Shown here one piece after another: positions 50,095 to 59,204 of a stretch of DNA of 64,000 bases (the stretch's first letter is position 1; every line of letters starts with the position of its first letter). A program made the position numbers and the translations under genes. The notes beneath the pieces were generated by a model. It was given only the letters and a program-made list of their open reading frames with translations. It had not been told where the DNA came from and made no database searches. The stretch comes from Acetivibrio sp. MSJd-27 (lineage in GTDB: Bacteria; Bacillota; Clostridia; UMGS1840; HGM11507). The stretch covers positions 1 through 64,000 of the forward strand of contig NZ_JAHLPV010000005.1 of NCBI RefSeq assembly GCF_018918095.1, given 5' to 3'.

Positions 50095-51056
50095 TTCAAG
50101 CACAGAATATCTTTTCGATTACTCTGCCGATAATACTGTCTTTTGTCACCTGTGTCATTCTAATGCCGGTGTTGATTCCGCTTCTTCGCCGTTTAAAATT
50201 TGGTCAGAGTATTCTGGAAATCGGCCCCAACTGGCACGCAAAGAAGTCCGGTACGCCTACTATGGGGGGAATCGGATTTATTGTAAGCAGTATTTTAATT
50301 GGTCTGATTCTAGGGTTCTCACCCGATGTCATTTTGGCGGCAGGTTTTGCAATGCTTTGTGGGATTATCGGCTTTGTGGATGATTTTATCAAGGTTTGCC
50401 TAAAACGGAATATGGGCTTTAATCCAAAACAAAAAACAGCTTGCCTGATTGTCGCTATTCTGGCATTTATGTTTGCCTCTCATTCCATGGGAATCACAAA
50501 TACCAACATTTATGTACCGTTCTTTAAAGCGGAGGTTGATTTTGGGTTTTGGTATTTTCCATTGGTATTTATCATGATCATGGCCACTGTTAACAGTGTC
50601 AACTTAACGGATGGAATTGACGGCCTGGCAGCCAGTATCACCTGTGTGGTGTCCGTTTTCTTTGCTGTGCTGGCATTTGCTATGCGGCGGGTGGAACTGG
50701 CTTACTTTGCCTGCGCTTTGCTGGGCAGCTTGGTAGCTTTTCTGATTTTCAATCTGAATCCGGCAAAGGTTTTTATGGGAGATACAGGCTCTCTGTTTCT
50801 GGGAGGCGCCTTGGCGGCTATTGCGGTTCTGCTAAAGCAGCCTTTGATTGTCGTTCTGGTTGGACTGATTTACTTGATTGAGACGGCCTCCGTTATCATT
50901 CAGGTTACCTTCTTTAAACTAACCGGAAAACGGTTCTTCAAAATGTCACCTATCCACCACCACTTTGAGATGTGCGGATGGAAAGAGAACAAGATTGTGA
51001 TTGTGTTCTGCACTGTGACGATTGTCATGTGCGTGATTGCCTTTCTCTCACTGTAA
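50091..51056 (+). CDS. mraY: Phospho-MurNAc-pentapeptide transferase
   Basis: A 321-aa, ten-segment membrane enzyme that forms lipid I. Catalytic aspartates in FVDDFIK, NLTDGIDGLA and the HHHFE motif near the end are intact. It is followed after 100 nt by ftsW, where murD would usually lie. Confidence 0.95.
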   Translation: MIQAQNIFSITLPIILSFVTCVILMPVLIPLLRRLKFGQSILEIGPNWHAKKSGTPTMGGIGFIVSSILIGLILGFSPDVILAAGFAMLCGIIGFVDDFIKVCLKRNMGFNPKQKTACLIVAILAFMFASHSMGITNTNIYVPFFKAEVDFGFWYFPLVFIMIMATVNSVNLTDGIDGLAASITCVVSVFFAVLAFAMRRVELAYFACALLGSLVAFLIFNLNPAKVFMGDTGSLFLGGALAAIAVLLKQPLIVVLVGLIYLIETASVIIQVTFFKLTGKRFFKMSPIHHHFEMCGWKENKIVIVFCTVTIVMCVIAFLSL

Positions 51057-51074
51057 AGCCGCATAGAGTTATTT

Positions 51075-51142
51075 GCAAAGTGCAAAGAACAGTGTGCAGA
51101 GCACCATTTTTGTACCGTGTGCTTTGTTCTGTGCACTTTAAA
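51075..51142. repeat. Long hairpin between mraY and ftsW
   Basis: AAAGTGCAAAGAACA pairs imperfectly with TGTTCTGTGCACTTT around an inner GTGCAGAGCAC/GTGTGC stem. Similar texts (GCAGTGTAC, TGCACACTGCAC) occur in the 7680-8050 repeat tract, so it may be a repeat of the same family inserted here. Confidence 0.55.
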
Positions 51143-51156
51143 AAAGGAGTGAAACC

Positions 51157-52263
51157 ATGAAAAAAAGTCAGGCGAAGAAAAAAAGAAAACCAGTCGACCA
51201 TATCTTGCTTGCCGTGCTGTTCACGCTGGTTTGTATGGGCCTGATGATGGTGTTCTCTGCAAGTGCACCTTCTGCCTTTGAAGAGTTTGGAGACAGTCTG
51301 CATTATTTCAAACGACAGCTGGCATGGGTAGTGATGGGATTGTTTGTGCTGGCATTTGTATCCATAGTCAATTATAAATCCTATAAAAATACCCTGTCTA
51401 TTCTGATGGTATTGAACATTGTGCTTTTGATTTTGGTTGCCACGGTGGGGACAGAGGTAAAAGGAGCCCAGCGCTGGCTGGGGATCGGTCCTTTTGGAAT
51501 ACAGCCTTCCGAGCTGACCAAGGTGGTCGTGGTGATTTATATGGCCAGCTATCTGGAAAAACTGCAAAAACAGAAGCAAACAATTGCAACGGTATATGTT
51601 CCGCCTGCGATTATGGTAGGTATTCCTTTGGTGCTGATTATTCTGCAGCCACACTTTTCCGCGATTATGATCATTGGTGTTGTATGTGCCGCCATGATGG
51701 TGGTGGGCGGGGTCAAATTCCGGTTTTTTGCTCCCGCTTTTGTGGCGGCAGGGCTAGGAGGGACGGCTTTGGCAATCATAGAGCCTTATCGTCTTCAAAG
51801 GCTGATTGCTTTTTCCGATCCCTTTGCGGATAAGCTGGGGGATGGCTGGCAGATTGTGCAGTCTTTGTATGCCATCGGTTCCGGAGGCCTAACGGGATTG
51901 GGACTGAGCAGAAGCCGGCAGAAACATTTATACATACCAGAGCCGCAGAATGATTTTATCTATTCGATTCTTTGTGAGGAACTGGGCTATATTGGCGCGA
52001 TTTTTGTTATTGTGCTGTTTGTCATATTGGTATGGCGGTGTTTTGTAGTGGCGGCGCGGTGTCCGGACACTTTTGGATCTCTTTTGGCTTTTGGTATGGG
52101 ATTCCTAATCATTTTTCAGGTAATATTCAACATCGGTGTAGCGACGGCGTCGGTACCGCCGACTGGAGTACCGTTGCCGTTCTTCTCGGCAGGCGGTTCC
52201 TCTTTCCTGTTTCAAATGATTGCGATGGGAATTGTATTAAATATTTCACGTTCGGCAGAATAG
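51157..52263 (+). CDS. ftsW: Lipid II polymerase FtsW (SEDS family)
   Basis: A 368-aa protein with ten membrane segments; GAQRWLGIGPFGIQPSEL, the conserved NDFIYSILCEELGYIG and VPPTGVPLPFFSAGGSS mark the SEDS family. Peptidoglycan glycosyltransferase partner of the class B PBP encoded upstream. SpoVE is the sporulation paralogue and cannot be told apart by sequence here. AAGGAG lies 7 nt before the ATG. Confidence 0.93.
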   Translation: MKKSQAKKKRKPVDHILLAVLFTLVCMGLMMVFSASAPSAFEEFGDSLHYFKRQLAWVVMGLFVLAFVSIVNYKSYKNTLSILMVLNIVLLILVATVGTEVKGAQRWLGIGPFGIQPSELTKVVVVIYMASYLEKLQKQKQTIATVYVPPAIMVGIPLVLIILQPHFSAIMIIGVVCAAMMVVGGVKFRFFAPAFVAAGLGGTALAIIEPYRLQRLIAFSDPFADKLGDGWQIVQSLYAIGSGGLTGLGLSRSRQKHLYIPEPQNDFIYSILCEELGYIGAIFVIVLFVILVWRCFVVAARCPDTFGSLLAFGMGFLIIFQVIFNIGVATASVPPTGVPLPFFSAGGSSFLFQMIAMGIVLNISRSAE

Positions 52264-52476
52264 AATCCGAATTTCAAAAATAACGAAAAAGTAAGATGTC
52301 TCAAGCCTTTGAGATGATCAGAAGTTACTTTCCGCGGGAGTGAAATTTTCCGCGGAATCGTTGCATAACGGGGCAATGCCCTTTATTGAGAAAAGGTGCT
52401 GAATAATCTGCAAAAAACAAGATGAAAATTTGTTGGATTTGACGGAACCTTTTTTTCATAAATTGACAGAAAGACA
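52264..52476. other. Noncoding gap between ftsW and murG with a CCGCGG hairpin
   Basis: TTCCGCGG and CCGCGGAA with a 12-nt loop (about 52330-52357), and a TGCTGAATAATC phrase (about 52398) that is also the start of the hairpin at 7537. No ORF is visible. Confidence 0.5.
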
Positions 52477-52505
52477 TTGATTTTATGCTGTATTTAACAT
52501 ATAAT
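52477..52505 (+). promoter_or_regulatory. Promoter of murG
   Basis: TTGATT (52477-52482), 17-nt spacer, perfect TATAAT (52500-52505), about 20 nt before the start codon. Confidence 0.7.
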
Positions 52506-52525
52506 TAATTTATTGAGGTGAGATG

Positions 52526-53632
52526 ATGAGGGCAATACTGGCGTGCGGTGGAACCGGTGGACATATCAATCCTGCGATTGCGATTGCAAATGCAATAAAA
52601 GCGGAGGATCCGGAAGCGGAAATTCTATTTATCGGCGCAAAGGTGGGGTTGGAAGGGGAGTTGGTATCCAAGGCTGGCTTTCCCATCGAATTTATTGATA
52701 TTGAGGGTTTTATCCGAAAGGTTTCCTTTCATAATGCAATGGTGATGCTGAAGCTGGGTCGCAGTATGCTGCAATCCCGCAGGATCATAAAGCGTTTTAA
52801 ACCGGATGTCGTTATCGGTACGGGAGGATATGTGACAGGACCAGTCCTTCTTATGGCCAGCAAAATGCGCATTCCAACTCTTATCCATGAACAGAATGCT
52901 TTTGCAGGTGTGACCACTCGTCTCCTGTCCAAGCATGTGAACCGGATTTGCATTGCTTTTCATGAAGTGAAAAAACTGGATGCGGATCCCTCAAAAATTA
53001 TTTATACGGGCAATCCAATCCGCGCGGCTTTCAAGGGTGTGGAGCAAAAAACAGCAAAACGCCAACTGGGGATTGATGACGGACTTCCTTTTGTTATATG
53101 TTTTGGGGGAAGTCTCGGTTCTCAGAAAATCAATGAATGCATGACCGATTACATCAAAAAAACATATCGGGATAACAAGTATCATCTGCTTCTGGTTACC
53201 GGAGATCTCTACATTGAGGACGTGCGTGAGGAGTTGAAAGCCTGTCACATCGATTTGAGTCATTCTAAGATATATCTGAAAAATTATTTGGATGACATGC
53301 ATAAATATTTGGCAGCAGCGGATGTGGTTATCTGCCGTTCCGGCGCCCTGTCCTTAAGTGAGATTAATTTTCTGGGGAAGGCATCCATCCTCATTCCTTC
53401 CCCCAATGTGACGGATAATCATCAGGAATTCAATGCGGATGCCGTTGTTTCAGCCGGCGGGGCGATTAAGATTTCAGAAAAGGACTTGAATCCTGAGACG
53501 CTGTACCGGGCAATTGAGTCATTAATTACCCATCCTTCTGAAATTACAATCATGGCGGAGAGCTCCCGCAAAATCGGTACGGGCAATGCAACGGAGAAGA
53601 TATTAAAGGAAATCCATCAGCTTTTAAGCTAG
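52526..53632 (+). CDS. murG: UDP-GlcNAc:undecaprenyl-PP-MurNAc-pentapeptide GlcNAc transferase
   Basis: A 368-aa GT-B enzyme forming lipid II. CGGTGGHINPAIAIANAI at the N-terminus, GTGGYVTGPVLLMA, FGGSLGSQKINE and SGALSLSEINFLGKASILIPSP in the C-terminal domain. Two ATG codons lie in tandem; the second (52526) has the better distance to GAGGTG. It has its own promoter. Confidence 0.95.
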   Translation: MRAILACGGTGGHINPAIAIANAIKAEDPEAEILFIGAKVGLEGELVSKAGFPIEFIDIEGFIRKVSFHNAMVMLKLGRSMLQSRRIIKRFKPDVVIGTGGYVTGPVLLMASKMRIPTLIHEQNAFAGVTTRLLSKHVNRICIAFHEVKKLDADPSKIIYTGNPIRAAFKGVEQKTAKRQLGIDDGLPFVICFGGSLGSQKINECMTDYIKKTYRDNKYHLLLVTGDLYIEDVREELKACHIDLSHSKIYLKNYLDDMHKYLAAADVVICRSGALSLSEINFLGKASILIPSPNVTDNHQEFNADAVVSAGGAIKISEKDLNPETLYRAIESLITHPSEITIMAESSRKIGTGNATEKILKEIHQLLS

Positions 53633-54072
53633 CTTCAAAAATATATATAACTTTTGGGCAGGCTGCTCCGTCTAATCTATAAGCCCGCGAAGATATCCTC
53701 TTGCCTCTTCCAGCTACGAGAATTCCTTCCTTTTTAGGGGGAGTGTAGTCTCGTGCTGAGACGTTGTATACAAGGGGAATCTCTTATGAAAGGCTAAATC
53801 CCTTTTCAGCAGAACATGTTCTGCTGAAAATTCTATACAAGGAACCATATACGCATTTAGCACCTCTTTTCAAAGTTTGCATAGGATATAACGAGGCTGA
53901 GATGTTTCTCGTTGCAGCAAGATGAGAGTGGTCTATTTTGATTCAACGGATATCCGTACGCATAATCGGCGCTTCGTTGAAACACATAATAGGCGGTTTT
54001 TGTATTTTCCAGAAACATTGAACTCTTGTTTGAATGCATGGATGTTTATGCCGACTTTGGAGGTGTTATAGA
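53633..54072. other. 440-nt noncoding region with several palindromes before murA
   Basis: No gene is seen on either strand. The region holds a perfect 20-bp palindrome CAGCAGAACATGTTCTGCTG (about 53808-53827), flanked by two copies of TATACAAGG (about 53767 and 53834), a GTCTC/GAGAC hairpin (about 53750-53763), and TTCAACG/CGTTGAA (about 53942-53981) enclosing CGGATATCCG. The palindrome could bind a dimeric regulator; an untranslated RNA is also possible. Confidence 0.6.
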
Positions 54073-55329
54073 ATGAGTAAGATTATCGTTGCAGGAGGGA
54101 AGAAACTGGAGGGGGAGATCCGAATCCCGGGGGCAAAAAATACAGTCCTTCCCATCCTTGCCGCGACGCTGATAAGCGGGAAAAAGAGTGTGATTCATGA
54201 CTGTCCGCTTATCTCTGACGTTAAGCTGACTTTGGAAATATTGAGACAGCTGGGCTGTGAAGTGGCAATAGAAGGAAATTCCATAACGGTGGACTCCTCT
54301 GGCTTTGACTGCACCATTCTGACGGAGGAGTGGATGCACAAGATGCGTTCCTCTATCATTTTAACCGGTGCAATTCTTTCGCGCTGCGGCAGGGTGCGTA
54401 CCAGTTATCCGGGCGGCTGCGAATTGGGTTTAAGGCCAATAGACCTACATATTAAGGCATTTAAGGATATGGGAGTTCGTGTGGAAGAGCAGTTTGGCTA
54501 CATTGACTGTATCATGGAACATCCCAAACCTTGTGATATCCATCTGGGATTCCCAAGTGTGGGAGCTACAGAAAATATCATGCTGGCGGCGGTCGGCATA
54601 AAAGGAACCACTCGTATTATCAATGCGGCCAAAGAGCCGGAAATTGAAGATCTGCAAGTTTTTCTGAATGCAATCGGGGCAAAAGTCCGAGGTGCCGGCA
54701 CAAGCGTTATTGAAATACAGGGGGTTGGCAGCTTCCGAGATGCAGAGCATACCGTGATACCGGATCGCATTGTTGCGGCAACTTATATGGCGGCGGCGGC
54801 TATTACCGCAAGTACGGTGGAAGTAGCCAATGTAAATACAGAGCATATCAGTTCCATTATCGCGGCATTACGTGAAATGGGTGTGAAAATTTGCAGAACT
54901 AGGCGGAATTCTTTGGTAGTCAGCGGCAATGCCAGACTGCAGCCTCTGAATATTCTGAGAACAACACCTTATCCGGGATTTCCCACTGATGCACAGTCGG
55001 TTTTTACCACTTTGCTTTCGGTGGCAGACGGTACCAGTATTCTAATTGAGAGTATTTTTGACCAGCGTTTTAAGCACATTGATGAGCTCATTAAAATGGG
55101 CGCAGATATTACGGTAGACGGCAGAACGGCTGTGATAAAGGGTGTGGAAAGGCTATATGGGGCGAAGGTAAACGCACCGGATCTGCGGAGCGGAGCTGCT
55201 CTTGTGATTGCAGGACTTCGAGCGGATGGTCTTACAACGGTAGACGAAATCAGCCATATTGAACGGGGATACGAAGATATCGTCCGGGACTTAAGTTCCT
55301 TGGGCGCTGAAATAAAAAGGATTGATTAA
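54073..55329 (+). CDS. murA: UDP-GlcNAc 1-carboxyvinyltransferase
   Basis: First committed step of peptidoglycan synthesis, phosphoenolpyruvate transfer to UDP-GlcNAc. 418 aa; IPGAKNTVLPILAATLI at the start, the active-site Cys in YPGGCELGLRPIDLH (fosfomycin target, so a sensitive type), and HIERGYEDI near the end. GGAGGTG lies 8 nt before ATG 54073; the frame open from 54034 has no ribosome binding site. Confidence 0.95.
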   Translation: MSKIIVAGGKKLEGEIRIPGAKNTVLPILAATLISGKKSVIHDCPLISDVKLTLEILRQLGCEVAIEGNSITVDSSGFDCTILTEEWMHKMRSSIILTGAILSRCGRVRTSYPGGCELGLRPIDLHIKAFKDMGVRVEEQFGYIDCIMEHPKPCDIHLGFPSVGATENIMLAAVGIKGTTRIINAAKEPEIEDLQVFLNAIGAKVRGAGTSVIEIQGVGSFRDAEHTVIPDRIVAATYMAAAAITASTVEVANVNTEHISSIIAALREMGVKICRTRRNSLVVSGNARLQPLNILRTTPYPGFPTDAQSVFTTLLSVADGTSILIESIFDQRFKHIDELIKMGADITVDGRTAVIKGVERLYGAKVNAPDLRSGAALVIAGLRADGLTTVDEISHIERGYEDIVRDLSSLGAEIKRID

Positions 55330-55332
55330 AGC

Positions 55333-56112
55333 ATGTCAAGAAAGAAAAAGGCGGCGAGCGTCGAAGAGAGAAGAGAGGCTCGCCGTAAAAGACAAAGAAG
55401 AAAACGGACAAGCCGTAAGATAGCGGTTACCCTGCTGCTTCTTATAGGTGTGTGTATCGGTATCTGCTTTACCCCTGTATTTTCCGTTAAAGAGATTCGG
55501 GTAAGCGGGACAAACCAGGTGCCGGCAGAGCAGATCTCTGCTTCTTCCGGCGTCTCGGTGGGGCAGAACATCTTTACTTTTAATATCCATGAGGTGGCTG
55601 AACGCCTGAAACAGATTCCCTATGTAGATGAGGTCACGGTGCGCCGCAATTATCCCAATGTGTTATCCGTTGAGGTGAGAGAGGCAGTTCCTGTAGCCTA
55701 TGTTTCCATCGGAGGAGGTTTTGCGGTTATTGATAAGACGGCAAGAGTTTTGGAAGGTACCGAAGATCGTGCTAAGTATAAAATTCCGTTGATTAGCCAG
55801 GAGGAAATTGGAAATTATACCCTTGGAGAAAAATTGACAGTTGCCAAGGAGGGAAGTTTTCCTGTATTATTAGAAGCAGCAGTGGCGGTTAGCAACAATC
55901 AGTTTTCCGATCGGATTACCGATATCTACAGTGAGGAAAAAGAAGTCTATATGAAAATCAGTGATACATTGAAAATAAAGCTTGGCAGTGGGGAGAAACT
56001 CAGTGCCAAGATGAATATGCTGAAAGCTGTTTTGGAAAATCTTCCAAAAGGAAGCAAAGGAACTTTGGATATGACAAACGGAGAGAAGGTGTATCTGACA
56101 TCGGATGGCTGA
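55333..56112 (+). CDS. divIB: Cell division protein DivIB/FtsQ
   Basis: A 259-aa bitopic protein: basic N-terminus (KKKAASVEERREARRKRQ), one membrane segment (about 30-50), a POTRA domain (FSVKEIRVSGTNQVPAEQIS) and a beta domain. Belongs to the divisome and binds FtsL and DivIC. It starts 3 nt after murA. Confidence 0.9.
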   Translation: MSRKKKAASVEERREARRKRQRRKRTSRKIAVTLLLLIGVCIGICFTPVFSVKEIRVSGTNQVPAEQISASSGVSVGQNIFTFNIHEVAERLKQIPYVDEVTVRRNYPNVLSVEVREAVPVAYVSIGGGFAVIDKTARVLEGTEDRAKYKIPLISQEEIGNYTLGEKLTVAKEGSFPVLLEAAVAVSNNQFSDRITDIYSEEKEVYMKISDTLKIKLGSGEKLSAKMNMLKAVLENLPKGSKGTLDMTNGEKVYLTSDG

Positions 56113-56176
56113 TGCCTACAGATAGCTTGGACGAAGACGGAAAGCAGATTGAAAAAGATGAGAGGAGTATGGATTC

Positions 56177-56932
56177 ATGAACAACAGAAAAGCACAGCTG
56201 TCCATTGGATTTGTATGTATGGTACTTGCGTTCTTTATCACCTGGCAGGTCAAGAGCGTATACAAAAACAGTGCAGATCCTACGTTGGGTGTCGTCCGTG
56301 CGGATCAACTGCAGAATATGCTGCGGCTGGAAAAAGAAAAAAATGAAGCGCTCTACAAACAGGTTATGGAGTATAAGGACGAGATTGCGGAATATCAAGC
56401 CAGCATTTCACAGGACAGCAATGCCGCAAGCATCCTCAAAAACGATCTGGATAAGGCAGAATTTCTTGCCGGTATGACAGAAGTGGAGGGTCCTGGGCTT
56501 ATCATCACCCTGAAGGACAGTCAGATGGCCAACCCGACCAGTGGCAATGAAAATCTCTATGTGGTACATGATGATGATGTCCTGAAGGTGCTAAATGAAC
56601 TGCGCGCGGCGGGTGCAGAAGCAATCAGCGTCAACGAGGAACGCATTATCGCTACCAGTGAAATCCGTTGTGCAGGTCCCACGATCAGCGTCAACAACAA
56701 CCGTACAGCGGCTCCTTTTGTCATCAAGGCAATCGGGGATTCCAAGCAGTTAGAAAGCGCGCTTATGATGCGGGGCGGCGTTGTCGACACCTTGACACAA
56801 TGGGGAATTGAGGTTGAACTCAAGCATAAGAGTAATATGAATATTGCCGCATACAAAGGAGCAGTCAAGAATAATTATGCCAAAAAAGTTGTTCCGACAG
56901 CAACGCCGGATCCAAACGGCACGAAACAGTAA
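56177..56932 (+). CDS. DUF881 membrane protein
   Basis: A 251-aa protein with an N-terminal membrane segment (about 8-25), a coiled coil (about 45-85, LRLEKEKNEALYKQVMEYKDEI) and a DUF881 domain (GPGLIITLKDSQ, LRAAGAEAISVNEERI). It is found in the dcw region of many Firmicutes and Actinobacteria with sbp; function unknown but likely divisome-related. AGAGGAG precedes ATG 56177. Confidence 0.88.
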   Translation: MNNRKAQLSIGFVCMVLAFFITWQVKSVYKNSADPTLGVVRADQLQNMLRLEKEKNEALYKQVMEYKDEIAEYQASISQDSNAASILKNDLDKAEFLAGMTEVEGPGLIITLKDSQMANPTSGNENLYVVHDDDVLKVLNELRAAGAEAISVNEERIIATSEIRCAGPTISVNNNRTAAPFVIKAIGDSKQLESALMMRGGVVDTLTQWGIEVELKHKSNMNIAAYKGAVKNNYAKKVVPTATPDPNGTKQ

Positions 56933-56947
56933 AAGGAGGATAAGACC

Positions 56948-57322
56948 ATGTTATTTCCAATCATTGGCGCGATAATCGGTGTGGTAGCCGGCGTTTTTAT
57001 CCCCTATACGGTTTCCGCCAGCTATTCCATCTATGTGGCTATTGCTATCCTGGCGGCTTTTGATTCCATGCTGGGCGGCTTTGTGGCCATGATGAACAAA
57101 AACTTCAAACTGCTGATTTTTATAACTGGATTTTTCGGCAATGCTATTTTGTCCGTACTGATTGTTTTTCTGGGCACGAAGCTTGGATTGGATCTGTATA
57201 TTGCAGTTGGTGTTGTATTTGCGATCAGAATTTTTCAAAATTTCGCAATTATCCGCAGATTTTTATTGAATAAATGGCCGAAAAGTGATAAAATAGAAAA
57301 AAACGCTGAGAAAAAAGCCTGA
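56948..57322 (+). CDS. sbp: Small basic protein Sbp (DUF1290)
   Basis: A 124-aa protein with about three to four membrane segments; [21 protein letters not shown] and [18 protein letters not shown] are the family motif. In Bacillus sbp lies directly before ftsA-ftsZ; here it lies directly before ftsZ. AAAGGAGG precedes ATG 56948. Confidence 0.9.
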   Translation: MLFPIIGAIIGVVAGVFIPYTVSASYSIYVAIAILAAFDSMLGGFVAMMNKNFKLLIFITGFFGNAILSVLIVFLGTKLGLDLYIAVGVVFAIRIFQNFAIIRRFLLNKWPKSDKIEKNAEKKA

Positions 57323-57369
57323 TCACCGTTGCAGGCTGCTTATATAGTGTGGTAGGAGGAACTGATATT

Positions 57370-58518
57370 ATGCCTTATGATGTTTCATATGAAGACAGCC
57401 AGGATACTGCTGTACTGAAGGTTATCGGTGTCGGCGGAGCCGGCAATAATGCGGTTAACAATATGATTGACAACCAGCTTTCCAGTGTGGAATTTGTTGC
57501 GGTTAATACGGACAAGCAGGCACTGAAGCATTCGCTGGCTACTTATAAAATTCAGATCGGTGAAAAGATCACAAAAGGTCTTGGTGCGGGTGCCAACCCT
57601 GAAGTGGGGAAAAAAGCAGCGGAAGAGAGCCGTGAAGAGATAGCACAGATCATTAAGGGCGCGGATATGGTATTCATTACAGCCGGCATGGGAGGCGGTA
57701 CTGGTACCGGTGCGGCGCCTATCGTTGCTTCCGTTGCCAAGGAGCTTGGAATTTTAACCGTTGGCGTAGTCACCAAACCCTTCTCCTTTGAGGGCAAAAA
57801 ACGTGCGGAATCAGCTCTGCGGGGGATGACGGAATTGAAGGATCAGGTGGATTCCCTGATTGTTATCCCGAATGACCGTCTTTTGCAGGTGGTGGACAAG
57901 AACACCAGCCTGATCGATGCGTTTAAAATTGCAGATGATGTGCTTCGCCAAGGTGTGCAGGGTATTTCCGACATCATTCAGATTACCGGTATCGTCAACA
58001 GCGACTTTGCTGATGTAAAAGCGGTTATGAAGGCAAGCGGTCTGGCTCATATGGGGATTGGCAGTGCCAGCGGTGAGAACAAGGCGGAGGAGGCAACCAG
58101 AGCGGCAATCGAAAGTCCGCTTTTGGAAACCTCAATTGATGGCGCACAGGGCGTTCTGGTCAATATCACTGGTGGTTTGGATATGACCATTCTGGATATC
58201 AACACGGTTTCCAGTATGATTCAGGAAAAGGTAGATGAGGACGCAACCTTCATCTTTGGCTCTGTCACAGATGAATCTTTGAAGGATCAGATAAAGGTTA
58301 CCGTGATTGCAACCGGGTTTGACAACGGTCCGAAACAGCCTGAAATTTTCCGTCCTGCAACGCAGAGAGAACCGGAATTAGAAACCAAAGCAAACGATTC
58401 CCAGATTGATCTCTTCTCTGAAATGGGGCAAAACAGGAAACCCAATACAGTGGAAGAATTGGATATCCCCTCATTTATTGAGAGCATCTCCCATAATAAA
58501 ATGAACCGGGATTCTTAA
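57370..58518 (+). CDS. ftsZ: Cell division GTPase FtsZ
   Basis: A 382-aa tubulin homologue that forms the Z ring. [14 protein letters not shown], the tubulin signature [11 protein letters not shown], and the C-terminal conserved tail (LDIPSFIE near 368-375) for partner binding are present. GGAGG lies 10 nt before ATG 57370. No ftsA gene lies upstream, so another membrane anchor (SepF) is likely. Confidence 0.97.
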   Translation: MPYDVSYEDSQDTAVLKVIGVGGAGNNAVNNMIDNQLSSVEFVAVNTDKQALKHSLATYKIQIGEKITKGLGAGANPEVGKKAAEESREEIAQIIKGADMVFITAGMGGGTGTGAAPIVASVAKELGILTVGVVTKPFSFEGKKRAESALRGMTELKDQVDSLIVIPNDRLLQVVDKNTSLIDAFKIADDVLRQGVQGISDIIQITGIVNSDFADVKAVMKASGLAHMGIGSASGENKAEEATRAAIESPLLETSIDGAQGVLVNITGGLDMTILDINTVSSMIQEKVDEDATFIFGSVTDESLKDQIKVTVIATGFDNGPKQPEIFRPATQREPELETKANDSQIDLFSEMGQNRKPNTVEELDIPSFIESISHNKMNRDS

Positions 58519-58536
58519 TGATACGATATTAGGAGA

Positions 58537-58568
58537 GGCAGAGCATGTTTTCATGCCCTGCCTTTTTT
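58537..58568 (+). terminator. Terminator after ftsZ
   Basis: GGCAG-A-GCATG and CATGC-C-CTGCC around a TTTT loop, followed by six T. The gap to 58769 holds no gene beyond a CCTT/AAGG hairpin. Confidence 0.9.
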
Positions 58569-58769
58569 CATCGTTTAAAGCTCCAGTGATGATTTTCCTT
58601 CTTTTCGAAGGAAAGAAAAATACTGCTTTGTATAAGTTGTATATATTCCCAAAATTGCATGCGAAGCGGATTTGTGATTTTCGGAATAGGGATTGAAATT
58701 ATGGTGAAATGAATAAAGAATAAAAAAGAAACATTTTGTGAGAAAAAGATAGAAAGAAGAAAAGAGAAG

Positions 58770-59156
58770 ATGAAGATACAAACAATAGAAAAAAACGGAA
58801 TTCGAATAGCATGTGTGACCAGCTCGAAAATCGTAATTTCAGATGTCAGCTCAGCGCTGGATTTTATGATGTCTATCCATCATAAAACCGGAAGCCGCTG
58901 CATCGCTCTGAATAAGAAAGCAATTGACGACAATTTTTTTCGATTGGGTACCAACATCGCAGGGGAAATTCTCCAGCGTTTTATCAATTATAGGATAAAA
59001 ATGGCCGTTTACGGTGATTTCAGTGTTTATTCCAGTAAGCCGCTGAAAGACTTTATTTACGAGAGTAACAAAGGAAAAGATTTCTTCTTTGTAGAAACGG
59101 AAGCGGAAGCAGTCAAATTACTTGTCAAAGCAGTTTGCGGAAGCACACAAGAATAA
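58770..59156 (+). CDS. DUF4180 protein
   Basis: A 128-aa cytosolic protein: SDVSSALDFMMSIHHKTG near residue 25, FFRLGTNIAGEILQRFINYRIKMAVYGDFS in the middle and DFIYESNKGKDFFFV near the end match the family. Function unknown; DUF4180 proteins are often beside regulators or transporters, here an MFS exporter 48 nt downstream. AGAGAAG precedes ATG 58770. Confidence 0.82.
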   Translation: MKIQTIEKNGIRIACVTSSKIVISDVSSALDFMMSIHHKTGSRCIALNKKAIDDNFFRLGTNIAGEILQRFINYRIKMAVYGDFSVYSSKPLKDFIYESNKGKDFFFVETEAEAVKLLVKAVCGSTQE

Positions 59157-59204
59157 GTGGAACTCCTGCGTAAAACAGGATACGGTCATAAAAGGAGTAA
59201 TTGT

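Noticed and set aside
53740-53800. TPP-riboswitch-like GGGGAG...CTGAGA in the region before murA
   Set aside because: The second conserved block of a TPP riboswitch (GAACCTGAT and GCGTAGGGAA-like parts) is missing and murA is not a thiamine gene.
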